A DNA stretch of 64,000 bases from JAIQFL01 sp035295745 (GCA_035295745.1 DATGIL010000096.1:36117-100116), one strand, 5' to 3'. Positions 37,201-44,885 are shown, counted from the first letter of the stretch. A program made the numbers and translations. Notes: generated by a model from the sequence alone, not told the origin.

Positions 37201-37991
37201 GTCGACGCCGGCAAACCCACCAGTTTGCGGAAGCTGTCGATGAACGACTGGTTCATGTCGTAGGCGCCTAAGATGCCGATGCGTTGGCCCGTGCCATCGA
37301 TCCCCATCGCATACAGGGGATTCACATTATAGATAGTGGCCCAGTCTTCGGGTGCCAGTTGATTGCTGCCGGAACTGGTGTCGTATTGGGGAGCGGGCTT
37401 GTGACGCGGATGGTCGAAATCGTCGAGGCCGCGAACGCCGCCATAGAGGTCATGGAGCGCCGCGGGAACGGCAAGCTCGGTCGCATTGGCGTAATACGAC
37501 TCGCCTTCGATCTGGTATCGGTGAATGCTGGTGTGGAACGCCTGCTGCACGTGGGCCACGTCGCCGCTGAATGCCACGAAGTTGCGCGCCCTCGCTTTTT
37601 GCTCAAGGTGCAGTCCTTGAGACTCCAGCCAATCCGACACGGCGGCGTAATCGGACGGGGCGAGGCCGAACTGGTCACCGAATTGTTCCGGCGTGAGCCA
37701 GCGGTGATATCGGACGGACGAGCGATCCTGCTGGTCCTGAAGAAGCTTTTCGAGTGAGGATTGCTGGGCGGCGGACGGCTTCAGCATCAGGGTGATGTAG
37801 GGTAAATTCCGGGACGGATCTTCGGGACCTTGGTCGTAGCGCGCCTGGGCTTTCGCGTGCTTGGTGCCAGACAGTGGGATAAGTTGCCTTTCATCAATCG
37901 GCTGCGCGATTCGCAGGGGTTGGGCGTGGGTAATGGAAGGCCGGAAAGTCAAGACACAGGCAAGGCTGGCAAACAGTACTTTCTTCCGCAT
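34236..37991 (-). CDS. S53 sedolisin peptidase with Ig-like repeats and TIGR03437 C-terminal domain
   Basis: The 1251-residue secreted pre-pro-peptidase is organised as follows. A signal peptide is followed by a pro-kumamolisin activation domain (about 40-195) and a sedolisin catalytic domain with Glu282 and Asp286 (NEASLDLEWAG), oxyanion Asp358 (SSGDSGG) and Ser496 (GGTSASAPSFAG). After the calcium-site region (HDITQGN) come Ig-like beta-domains (about 590-1000). The C-terminal ~230 residues (GVSNGASFQQFFAPGMI, VNGVPAPLYFVSSGQVNLQ) match the TIGR03437 domain, which is typical of Solibacter. These enzymes cut proteins at acidic pH outside the cell. There is no ribosome site; the promoter places the transcript start at the ATG. 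Confidence 0.93.
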   Translation of the reverse strand: MRKKVLFASLACVLTFRPSITHAQPLRIAQPIDERQLIPLSGTKHAKAQARYDQGPEDPSRNLPYITLMLKPSAAQQSSLEKLLQDQQDRSSVRYHRWLTPEQFGDQFGLAPSDYAAVSDWLESQGLHLEQKARARNFVAFSGDVAHVQQAFHTSIHRYQIEGESYYANATELAVPAALHDLYGGVRGLDDFDHPRHKPAPQYDTSSGSNQLAPEDWATIYNVNPLYAMGIDGTGQRIGILGAYDMNQSFIDSFRKLVGLPASTVEQHLIGPDPGITASANEASLDLEWAGAIAPKATLVYIYATNFNTAAQAAIDQNLATILSESFASCEPSSAVGNRIMAQQANAQGITWVASSGDSGGAGCDAHGFFGTTGNTTVSDGPAVGIPASFPEVTAMGGTMFNEAGGQYWRASNDSVDGSAISYIPEVVWNETGAGGLLASGGGPSIFFTKPAWQVAPGVPDDNARDVPDISFSAAGNHDPYLVINSNGQRATGGTSASAPSFAGVLALLNQYVVKSGLQSQAGLGNVNPELYRLARVTTNVFHDITQGNNMVPCAAGSPGCTNGTLGFNAGPGYDLATGLGSLDVANFVTQWGSAAAPTTTSGTANPASITLGDSVQLTATVSPVSPVPSVPGGSVTFSIGRTILGIAPVMASGGVARATLTVTGPRIPAGSTSVSATYSGDANYGGSTGTVLVNVAASGTGSFVTVNITPNPAHEGQFVRVTLTEMNGVGTTVTGWTINGVDDFSLFAGDFGGTTLAPYGSLSTSISTAAPAVLPSNRVYVFTGMDADGRQWTARTTLVLQGALGTPAIALTSAPSALQQNTAADASCQWSQQLIVQENLGFAVQLTRLKAGSADWTGQIQQLFGTNRLAPLGMLQAHICWPGPTAPSATTFELDGADQSGLPVSANVTSTYAGSAASPVSLSVASSVVTLGIPSGVTGFAGGTLGVNLTGSGSWSATVIPANRSTAWLTATTQTAMPAAGLVLRSVNVQASAVALSPGVYSATLLIQAADAVPQFLEVPVVFIVGDAGATIGGVSNGASFQQFFAPGMILSAFGTNLAQSTQVASALPLPLSLGGVSATVNGVPAPLYFVSSGQVNLQVPYETGAGTAVLGINNGGTVSAFTFPIAAAGPGVFTNSGQNNALVPISTAKHGDTIPLFITGEGLVSNSLATGASAFSGTPLDLLPAPLLPVTVTVGGVPAHVTFAGVPSGLAGATQVNFVIPDGAPAGLQPVVVTVGGVSSQAANVTIAP

Positions 37992-38028
37992 TGACTAATA
38001 ACTTAGTCATTAGTGATTTAAGTGTCAA
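37992..38028 (-). promoter_or_regulatory. Promoter with dyad directly at the sedolisin start codon (leaderless candidate)
   Basis: On the minus strand TTGACA (38023-38028), a 17-base spacer and TAAGTT (38000-38005) are present. A perfect 7-base dyad TGACTAA-N4-TTAGTCA (37992-38009) covers the -10 element and the start site. The start codon at 37991 lies only a few bases past the expected transcript start, so the mRNA would be leaderless. Confidence 0.5.
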
Positions 38029-38114
38029 CCGAAAAATGTTATCTATAGTACTTTTCGATTATGTTAACCATCGTCAATATCGACAAAGCTCGCGAAGGTT
38101 CCTAGTATTCCTAT

Positions 38115-38318
38115 ATGGCAAGTCCCATTGCACTCGTATCGCATCGTAGTACCCAAGGCCGGGAAATCGGTACTACACCGGCCATGGAGGAACGGGCGGA
38201 ATTTGTGGAAACGCCCCAAACTCGGAACCGGAGTACTCGCGGGCTGATTACGGGTGTGGTGCTGGGCACTGGTCTGTGGGGCGTGATTCTGGTCGCGGTT
38301 GGCGTGATCAAACTCTGA
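38115..38318 (+). CDS. Small single-span membrane protein
   Basis: The 67-residue protein has a polar N-terminal part (about 40 residues, with SHRSTQGREIGTTPAMEER) and one C-terminal membrane helix (GLITGVVLGTGLWGVILVAV). The ribosome site is weak (AAGG about 17 bases upstream). The composition of the helix and the stop directly after it are convincing for a real small protein. It lies 142 bases upstream of the hydrolase/caspase-like operon on the same strand. It may be an unrelated small membrane protein or a membrane-active component of that system; nothing in the sequence decides this. Confidence 0.5.
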   Translation: MASPIALVSHRSTQGREIGTTPAMEERAEFVETPQTRNRSTRGLITGVVLGTGLWGVILVAVGVIKL

Positions 38319-38469
38319 ACCTACACGATCCTGTCGGGACCGCATGTAGAACTTGCATGCCGTTTCGAAATGGTCACTTCCACCTGCTCCATCCGTACCT
38401 CACCTGACTTGTCCGCGGAATTCAATCGCAATTCAAATCGGTATCTTTCTGTGGTAATCTTTGGCCAAC

Positions 38470-39804
38470 ATGATTGGCCCTTTCGAAACGATCGAGATTG
38501 AACCCGGCCGAAAGGCCCCCTTCTACATCCTTCAATTTGACAAATCGGGAAGCCTGAAAAGCCAGAAAACGGCCGCTCACCTGATATCGGCCCTGGAATC
38601 CGGAGACTTCTCCGACGTCTACATCTTCTCTCACGGCTGGAACAACACCTTCGACGACGCCCTCAAGTTATATCGGGGATTCTTTCGCGGCTATCAAGAT
38701 CTTCGCCGGTCGCGCAAGCTGAACGACGGGGCCTACAAGCCTCTGTTCCTGGGCATCCACTGGCCGAGCATTATTCTGGTGCTCCCCTGGGAAAGCGGTC
38801 CCAAGATCGCAGCCACGCCGGCCGCCGCACAGCCCGAGTCCGTGGAAGACAACCTGGGGCGCTTGAAAGATCTCATCTCCGAACTCCTTCCGGAGGAGTC
38901 GCGGCCGGACTTTTATGAGTTGATGGACCAGCCGGCGCTGAACGCCAGGCAATCCGCGCAACTCGCGGGTATTCTCGCGCCACTCTATGCGGGTTCGGAA
39001 CTGGGAGAAGGCTTCGGCAAAGTGGAGGCGGACGCGCTGGTAGATCTCTGGAAGAGCGTTCCCAGCGATGCAACCAAGCCGACCGGCGAGTTCGGTTTCG
39101 CCGACGACTCCGAGAACACAACGGATGAACCTACCGCGGCCTTCTCCTTAAAAGACCTCGATCCGCGCAACGCCGCCCGAGTCACCACGGTACTCATCAT
39201 GAAAGACCGTGCCGGGTTGGTCGGAAACCAAGGGGTCGGCCCGCTTCTCGCCAAGATGCTGGCCGCGGGAGAGCGCCGCTTCCACCTCATCGGCCACTCT
39301 TACGGCTGCCGCGTCCTGTTGGCAGCAGTTTGCGTTCCCTACAATCCTCCTCCCGCGGTGGATACCATGTTATTGTTGCAACCGGCCGTAAATATGTTCT
39401 GCTTCGCGCCGCTAGTCCCCGATAAAGGCGTGAAAGGCGGATTCCGCGCCGCTCTTGACCGCGTTCGCCAGCCCATCTATTCCACTTTCAGCGACCAGGA
39501 CACACCGTTGCACGGGCTGTTCCACCTGGCAGCACGCCGCTCGTCGGATTTGGGCGAGGTCCGTATCGCCGCGGGCGAGCCCAGCATCTATGGAGCGTTG
39601 GGCGGATACGGACCGGGCGGTCTTCCGAGCAGCGAGGGATACAACGTATCTCTACTCGACTCAGGCAAAGCCTATCCACGAGAAGACCACGTGCGAATCT
39701 ACGGCCTCAACGGCGCTGGTGGGCGCATCACCGGCCACAGCGATATCAGCAAAGACTATACCTGGTGGGCTCTGCTCGATCAGGTATCGCGAGGCGCGAA
39801 ATGA
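38470..39804 (+). CDS. Alpha/beta hydrolase, first gene of the caspase-like operon
   Basis: The protein has about 444 residues. The oxyanion-region motif SHGWNN (54-59) precedes the nucleophile elbow FHLIGHSYGCRV with Ser277. Candidate acids lie in FSDQDTPLHG (342-344), and His423 lies in TGHSDISKDY. These fit a lipase/esterase-type alpha/beta hydrolase such as the DUF900-like group. Residues 110-235 form a charged insertion that looks like a lid or interaction region. No signal peptide is present. A TTG at 38461 is an alternative start; neither start has a good ribosome site. The stop overlaps the next gene by 4 bases. It is a plausible effector acting on membrane lipids or a linked ester, which is inference. 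Confidence 0.82.
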   Translation: MIGPFETIEIEPGRKAPFYILQFDKSGSLKSQKTAAHLISALESGDFSDVYIFSHGWNNTFDDALKLYRGFFRGYQDLRRSRKLNDGAYKPLFLGIHWPSIILVLPWESGPKIAATPAAAQPESVEDNLGRLKDLISELLPEESRPDFYELMDQPALNARQSAQLAGILAPLYAGSELGEGFGKVEADALVDLWKSVPSDATKPTGEFGFADDSENTTDEPTAAFSLKDLDPRNAARVTTVLIMKDRAGLVGNQGVGPLLAKMLAAGERRFHLIGHSYGCRVLLAAVCVPYNPPPAVDTMLLLQPAVNMFCFAPLVPDKGVKGGFRAALDRVRQPIYSTFSDQDTPLHGLFHLAARRSSDLGEVRIAAGEPSIYGALGGYGPGGLPSSEGYNVSLLDSGKAYPREDHVRIYGLNGAGGRITGHSDISKDYTWWALLDQVSRGAK

Positions 39805-41228
39805 TCGTACGGCAGGAGGAGTTCGAATCCACCCACAGCGGGCTGCGCATCCTGAACATGTCGGTCGAGTATGCCGGCAGCTCGATTGAGGAGAACTCTA
39901 ACATCAACTTCACCTTGTCCCATGATGGTTCCACAATCGGCACTTACGACTTGGGCGGCGTCGATGTCGGTCTTCCGAGCTCGCGTGACGAGGCATATGC
40001 GCACGACTCCTCGAATGCCTATCAGGCTCCCGCCGACTTCGTCGCTTTCCTCCAAAATGCACTGGCAGGAGATGACTCGCCACTGTATCTGGCATTCGCC
40101 TCACCTTCCGGGTATTTGCCCGCGGTCCCGTGGGAGCGCCTGCTGGTGCCGCATTTGCAAATCCCGGTGCTCCGCCTGCCCGGTCTGCCGATCCGACCGA
40201 TCACTCCGCAATCGAATCTCACTATTGCCTATTGCATCACCCTGCCGATTGCCAAAGAACGGCAGCCGCCCGAATTGGTTCTCAACCAGTTCATCGATCA
40301 ATTGCCGACCTACAATGCGATGCGCGCGAAGAGCCACGTCTTCGCGGACAAGCAACTGATTCCGCATCTCGAAAGGTTCAAAAGCAGGCTGGCCCACAGC
40401 GGGGCCATTGAAGTCCATGACCCGGATAACGCAGCGAAGTACGGGGTCGCGGCACGGCGGCGGGACATCGCCGATCGAGGCAATCGCTTCGATAGTCCGT
40501 GGCTTCTGTGGATGCGCGACGAACTGGCGGAGACCGGCATCGATGGCGTCCATTTTCTGTGCCACGGCTACCTGGGCAAAACGCGCGGTGGCCTGTCGGT
40601 CGCGGAATCGCCGATGCTCAATGAGGATCTCTCCTCGGCCCGATTCGTGGGAACGCGCCAGCTTGGATACTTCCTCGAAGAGTTGGGTGCATGGTGCGTC
40701 TTCTTCAGTTGCCCGCCGCAGAACTATTCGCCCGCCGGCATGCGCATGCTGCAAAACGAAATGTCGGCGGTGCTTCCGCTTCCCACCGTGATTCACGAGA
40801 TGGATCACGACCCGCAGGGGGCCGCATTGCAGGCCGCCTATCCCTTCGTTTTCGACGAAAAGAACTGCCCGCCCCCGGCGATCTCGGGAGCCATCAGCGT
40901 GGTCTGCCCGCCCAGTTGGATCCTGCCCGATCAATCGCAGGGTGCGGACCATCTGAACACGCTGTTCGATGACCTGACCCTGGCAGGCCGCATGAAGGAG
41001 CCCCTCCGCCAATCCGCCACACTTCCGGGTTGGGTCACGGCAGCCCAACGTTCGCTCGAGCGCGCCGTGGCAAATGTGAGTATCAAGCCGTCCAACTCCA
41101 TCGAAGCGGCCGAGCAGGAGGGCTCCGAGAGCGCCCTTCGTTTCATGGCCGACCTCTTCGCCTCGCACGCCATGCAGGCCACCACTCCGAATCCAGCTCC
41201 GGTCGAGTCCGAAGAGGAGAAGAAATGA
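39801..41228 (+). CDS. CHAT-like (caspase-fold) cysteine protease, second gene of the operon
   Basis: The 475-residue protein has a beta-rich N-terminal part, a PWERLLVPHL motif at 110-119 followed by LRLPGLPIRP, and a caspase-like core. His255 lies in VHFLCHGYLG and Cys304 in CVFFSCPPQN. This His/Cys pair with HG is the CHAT (caspase HetF-associated with TPR) pattern. No TPR repeats are visible. The ATG overlaps the hydrolase stop (ATGA), and the gene ends by overlapping the next ATG. The C-terminus is acidic (ESEEEKK). It may cleave a partner protein from the operon or itself. The fold assignment is by motif only. Confidence 0.78.
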   Translation: MIVRQEEFESTHSGLRILNMSVEYAGSSIEENSNINFTLSHDGSTIGTYDLGGVDVGLPSSRDEAYAHDSSNAYQAPADFVAFLQNALAGDDSPLYLAFASPSGYLPAVPWERLLVPHLQIPVLRLPGLPIRPITPQSNLTIAYCITLPIAKERQPPELVLNQFIDQLPTYNAMRAKSHVFADKQLIPHLERFKSRLAHSGAIEVHDPDNAAKYGVAARRRDIADRGNRFDSPWLLWMRDELAETGIDGVHFLCHGYLGKTRGGLSVAESPMLNEDLSSARFVGTRQLGYFLEELGAWCVFFSCPPQNYSPAGMRMLQNEMSAVLPLPTVIHEMDHDPQGAALQAAYPFVFDEKNCPPPAISGAISVVCPPSWILPDQSQGADHLNTLFDDLTLAGRMKEPLRQSATLPGWVTAAQRSLERAVANVSIKPSNSIEAAEQEGSESALRFMADLFASHAMQATTPNPAPVESEEEKK

Positions 41229-42598
41229 ACTTCGAGACTCTGATTCGCTTTCAGCAGGGGCCCGGAGGGCAGGTCAATTTTCATCTGGAACACCCTTCCT
41301 ATTGGCCTGACAACTACGACCACCGCATCCTGTCCGCTAATCCCCAAGCGGGTTCGTTAGCCCTGTTGAATGCGGCTCGGGTTCCGGAAGGCGCGGTGGC
41401 GAGCGCCGGCCAGGAATTGTTTCTCGCCCTGTGCAAGCACGATGCCGTCAAAAGCCAACTCCAGGCCACTCTCAGCACGGCCGGGGCGGCGGGGCTTCGT
41501 CCGATTGGTCTTCAAGTGGAGTCAGCCGACGCCGACAGCCTCCCCTGGGAAGCGCTCAGCGACGGCCAGAAATTCTTTGCCTTGAATCAATGGCCGGTGG
41601 CACGATTGATCGGACCAAAGGTCAAAGACCTGGTCAAGAACTACATTTTCGAGCCGCCTCTCCGGCTCGGGGTCGTACTGGGCGCATCCAGTTCGCAGCC
41701 GGCTTCGCACATCTCGGCATCGGATGAGTGGCGGTCGCTGCGTAGAGCCGTCGAAAGCGCTGGTGCGGCACTTTCCCTGGAAATCCTGGTGCTGGCCGCT
41801 GAAACCGACGTGATTGCCGAAATCGGCCAAAGCGGTCTGCGAGTCAAAGCCATGGCGATTCGCTCGCGCCTGCAACTGGAGCAGGAGCTACGCGAGTTTC
41901 GTCCCAACCTTCTTCACTTTTTCTGTCACGGCGTTTCCGACCGCAATCCATACCTTCGGCTCAGCACTGCCCTGGACTGGGATACGACCGCGGATGGCAG
42001 CATCGTTCTGGAAGCCGAGGATCTACGGCAGCAGATCGACCCCAAACAGGAAGCCTGGATCGTAGTGCTGAACTGCTGCGAGTCGGCCGGGGGATCGGTG
42101 GTCGCCCGGGAAGTTCGCAATCTCGCGGCAACCCTGATCCGCAAAGGATTCCCTGCCGTGCTGGGGATGCGGGAGAGTGTCGATTCGCAGAACGCGCGCC
42201 TGCTCGCCGAGCAATTCTACAAAGATGTTTTCGAGCACCTGGCGCAAATGCCAAGGGATGACCAGCCGCAATCGATTGACTGGCCTAGCCTGTTGGTTCG
42301 CGGGCGCCTTGGCCTGCGCGATCGTTGTGCTCCCTCGGCGAGGCCCAATGCGGCTGCCGATACCAAAGAATGGACGATCCCCGCGGTCTACATGCGCACC
42401 GAGGAATTTCTGTTGAAGCGGATCAACCCCAGGGCGGACCTTACGCCCGAGCAGAGAGCCAAGCTGCGCGCCGAAATCCAAACTCTCCAGGGCAGCCGCG
42501 AAACGGTGCAGAACATGCCGCTGCCGGAGACGGATAAACAGCAGATGCTCGACAAGATCGATACGCAGATCCGGCTCAAAACCGATCAACTGAAATAA
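41225..42598 (+). CDS. CHAT-domain cysteine protease, third gene of the operon
   Basis: The 457-residue protein has the clearest CHAT core of the three: SLPWEALSDG (106-113 region), the Rossmann-like LRLGVVLGASS, His235 in LLHFFCHGVSD, and Cys285 in VVLNCCESAGG. A helical C-terminus (PEQRAKLRAEIQTLQGS, about 408-455) may mediate dimerisation or partner binding. The start at 41225 overlaps the previous stop by 4 bases (ATGA). The frame upstream of this start is only the antisense-like shadow of the previous gene. The LPWEAL motif is shared with the preceding gene, so the two probably arose by an old duplication. It is predicted to be a cytoplasmic protease. Confidence 0.85.
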   Translation: MNFETLIRFQQGPGGQVNFHLEHPSYWPDNYDHRILSANPQAGSLALLNAARVPEGAVASAGQELFLALCKHDAVKSQLQATLSTAGAAGLRPIGLQVESADADSLPWEALSDGQKFFALNQWPVARLIGPKVKDLVKNYIFEPPLRLGVVLGASSSQPASHISASDEWRSLRRAVESAGAALSLEILVLAAETDVIAEIGQSGLRVKAMAIRSRLQLEQELREFRPNLLHFFCHGVSDRNPYLRLSTALDWDTTADGSIVLEAEDLRQQIDPKQEAWIVVLNCCESAGGSVVAREVRNLAATLIRKGFPAVLGMRESVDSQNARLLAEQFYKDVFEHLAQMPRDDQPQSIDWPSLLVRGRLGLRDRCAPSARPNAAADTKEWTIPAVYMRTEEFLLKRINPRADLTPEQRAKLRAEIQTLQGSRETVQNMPLPETDKQQMLDKIDTQIRLKTDQLK

Positions 42599-42601
42599 CC
42601 A

Positions 42602-43984
42602 ATGACTTTACCTGATTCACTCACCATCAACGCGTTCAACGGGCGCGCCGTGCCTTCCGGAGAACTCGAGAAAGACGGTGGCAAGTGGGCTCTCAGAAAC
42701 GCGCCGGGATCGGTGAAGCGGTTTCTGAAAGAGGTTCCCAGGCCCGATCCTTGGAAATGGCAACATCCGGAGATCGGATGGGGCCTGGTGGTAGCCGAAC
42801 CGCCGGGCGCCAAATCGGCTGACATGAAAGCGAACGCGGACTTGCCGCAGTGCCTGCTCGATCTCGTCGCCGAGCGCGGCAACGCTCCGGTTCTGCGCTT
42901 CCGCGAAAGCTCCGACAAGCGCTACACCCTGCTGCGCAATTGGCAGGACGGAAAAGATCTGGACATGAACGCCTCGGCCGCAGGCACCAAGACCGGCCAG
43001 ATCCCCGCCTTTCTGATGATCTGGGGCACGCCCGAAGAAATCCCGTGGCGGGTTCAATATCAACTCGAGGCGGGCGGCAAGCGCTTCGTCGGACGCGTGC
43101 CGTTGAAAGACAAGAAGCTCGAGAACTACGTCAATGCTCTCCGGTCGGGTTGGTCCGGCAGCAAATCCGACCCGCATGCGCCCTTGGTCTGGGCGACCGA
43201 CCATTCATCGAGCGACATCTCCGCGCTGATGCGCGCCTCGATCGCCGAACCGCTCTACGCCGCATTTACGCGCAATTCCGACCTGCAGCCGTACCTGCTC
43301 GCCGGAGCAGGCCAAGCCTCCCAGGCCAATCTCATCCTGGCCTTATCGCAAAAGCGCCCCGGCATGGTCGTCACTACCAGCCACGGCTTCACGGGCCCCC
43401 TCGACGATGCTGCGCAATTGAAACAGAACCTCGGCCTTCTGGTCGATCAGCAGAATTCGATGATCGCTCTGGACGCTCTCTTCAAGGAATGGCAACCCGA
43501 CGGCGCGATCTGGTATGCGCACGCCTGTTGCTCGGCGGGGTGCGATGAAAGCTCGTCGTTCGATGGCCTGTTGAAAGCCGGTTCGGAGATCGACAACACC
43601 CTCAAAGCGGTAGCCGGACTCGGCTCTCGGGTGGCATCCCTTGCGGAACAGTTATTGGGCGCAGAGAAGCCAGCGCGCGCATTCCTGGGACACGTGGAAC
43701 CGGCTTTCAACTGGACGCTGCAACAGCCTGCGACCGGTCAGTTTCTCACTTCCACTTTAGAAACCGCACGGCGCGAGATCTACCTGGGCCATCCGTGTGG
43801 ATATGCTTTCGGCGATTGGCATGCTCGCTACGGAACCCACACTGCCGCATACGAGAGCTACAAGAGCGATTACGACGGCAGCGAGACCATTCAGGCGCGC
43901 ATGCTGTACCAGCGCCTCGTCGCGCAGGACGTGCGGACCCTCGTCCTGCTGGGCGACCCGACCGTCGCACTGCCGATCGAATGA
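42602..43984 (+). CDS. Caspase-fold C25/CHAT-like cysteine protease, fourth gene of the operon
   Basis: The 460-residue protein starts 3 bases after the previous stop. It has EEIPWRVQYQ (146-153), matching the PWE motif of its two neighbours. His261 lies in VVTTSHGFTG and Cys309/Cys310 in WYAHACCSAGCD, giving the same His/Cys dyad. The C-terminal VLLGDPTVALPI resembles the end of gingipain (C25) and related caspase-fold peptidases. It may therefore be a C25-like relative of CHAT. No signal peptide is present, unlike secreted gingipains. It completes the operon; only the non-coding repeat follows. Confidence 0.78.
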   Translation: MTLPDSLTINAFNGRAVPSGELEKDGGKWALRNAPGSVKRFLKEVPRPDPWKWQHPEIGWGLVVAEPPGAKSADMKANADLPQCLLDLVAERGNAPVLRFRESSDKRYTLLRNWQDGKDLDMNASAAGTKTGQIPAFLMIWGTPEEIPWRVQYQLEAGGKRFVGRVPLKDKKLENYVNALRSGWSGSKSDPHAPLVWATDHSSSDISALMRASIAEPLYAAFTRNSDLQPYLLAGAGQASQANLILALSQKRPGMVVTTSHGFTGPLDDAAQLKQNLGLLVDQQNSMIALDALFKEWQPDGAIWYAHACCSAGCDESSSFDGLLKAGSEIDNTLKAVAGLGSRVASLAEQLLGAEKPARAFLGHVEPAFNWTLQQPATGQFLTSTLETARREIYLGHPCGYAFGDWHARYGTHTAAYESYKSDYDGSETIQARMLYQRLVAQDVRTLVLLGDPTVALPIE

Positions 43985-44033
43985 CTTCTTCGCGGCCTAA
44001 GGAGTGCTGCGTGAGTCCGATCTGACTTCGAGA

Positions 44034-44154
44034 CGTGGCGCAAAGACTCTTCTTTGCGGCGTCGTCCACCGCGCTGCTTCTGGGCGGAATTGGCGCGGGC
44101 TCAAAAAGTCTCGACATGAGTGTCGAGACGGCAGCGAAGAGTCTCTGCGCCACG
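44034..44154. repeat. Inverted-repeat element (MITE/REP-like), copy 2 of the dispersed palindrome
   Basis: Arms CGTGGCGCAAAGACTCTTC (44034-44052) and its near-perfect reverse complement (44136-44154; 18 of 19 match) flank about 83 bases. Inside lie a hairpin CGCAAAG/CTTTGCG (44039-44058) and a perfect 9-base hairpin GTCTCGACA/TGTCGAGAC (44108-44129) with a TGAG loop. It sits between the caspase-like operon and the uppS 3' end and could end transcription from both sides. The left half recurs at 13853-13880. Confidence 0.65.
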
Positions 44155-44162
44155 GCCAGACT

Positions 44163-44873
44163 TCAGTCCAGCCAAGCCTCTCGCAGCCGGGCCGCCGCTT
44201 GCGGAACCGCCCCGAATCGGCGCTCTCTTCCGCGGAACTCTCGCACCGCTGCCGCCAAATCGGCCGGACCGAAATCCGGCCACATCGTGCGCGAAAAAAC
44301 CAGTTCCGCATACGCGCACTCCCACAGCAGAAAGTCGCTCAAGCGATGCTCTCCGCCGGTGCGAATCAGCAGATCCACCGGCGGCCCCAACGCACTCCCC
44401 AGGGCGTCCCGCGACAATTCCGGAATGCCGCGGGCTGCCGCCAGTATGGCATCGCGCGCCGAATAATCCACCGCGATGCGCAGATGCAGATTGGCGCCGC
44501 CCGCCGTCGCAGTTTCCACCCGCGCAATTGCGCTGCACAGTGACGGCGACAGACGGTCGCGCCGGCCGATCACCTCCAGCTTCACGCCGTTCTCCACGCA
44601 GCGCGATGTCTCCTTCTGCAGGTACAACCAGAGGAGCCGCATCAGCGCCTCCACTTCCGCCGTGGGACGCCGCCAGTTATCCGATGAGAACGCGAACAGG
44701 GTGAGGGTCCCGATGCCTGTCTGCGGCGCCGCCTCCACGATGCGCGCCACCGTCTCCACTCCGGCCCGGTGTCCCGCGGCTCGCGGCAGCCCTCGCGAGA
44801 GCGCCCATCGCCCGTTGCCGTCCATGATGATTCCGACATGTAGAGTACTTTGAATTGCAGAGTAACAAGCCAT
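44163..44873 (-). CDS. uppS: Undecaprenyl diphosphate synthase family protein
   Basis: A cis-prenyltransferase of 236 residues. It has the signature HVGIIMDGNGRWA with Asp18 and the pyrophosphate-binding NGR (20-22). The FAFSSDNWRRP region and the C-terminal RTGGEHRLSDFLLW with AYAELVF are also conserved. It extends farnesyl diphosphate with isopentenyl diphosphate units to make the C55 lipid carrier for cell-wall synthesis. Departures from the common consensus (SDFLLWECAY for SNFLLWQxAY) suggest a divergent paralogue, perhaps for a special lipid. The gene lies 12 bases after the winged-helix regulator gene, an unusual partner. The N-terminal codons overlap an AGTACTT dyad. Confidence 0.9.
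   Translation of the reverse strand: MACYSAIQSTLHVGIIMDGNGRWALSRGLPRAAGHRAGVETVARIVEAAPQTGIGTLTLFAFSSDNWRRPTAEVEALMRLLWLYLQKETSRCVENGVKLEVIGRRDRLSPSLCSAIARVETATAGGANLHLRIAVDYSARDAILAAARGIPELSRDALGSALGPPVDLLIRTGGEHRLSDFLLWECAYAELVFSRTMWPDFGPADLAAAVREFRGRERRFGAVPQAAARLREAWLD
44844..44866. promoter_or_regulatory. Candidate regulator-binding dyad in the first codons of uppS
   Basis: Imperfect dyad with arms AGTACTTTG (44844-44852) and CAGAGTAAC (44858-44866) around AATTG. It shares the AGTACTT core with the site at 45884-45891 upstream of the first gene of the operon. It may be bound by the winged-helix protein encoded between them. Confidence 0.35.
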
Positions 44874-44885
44874 AAAAAAAGAGCC

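Noticed and set aside
41030..41224. Upstream extension of the third operon gene
   Set aside because: It lies inside the preceding gene in another frame; the ATG at 41225 with the ATGA overlap is the natural start.
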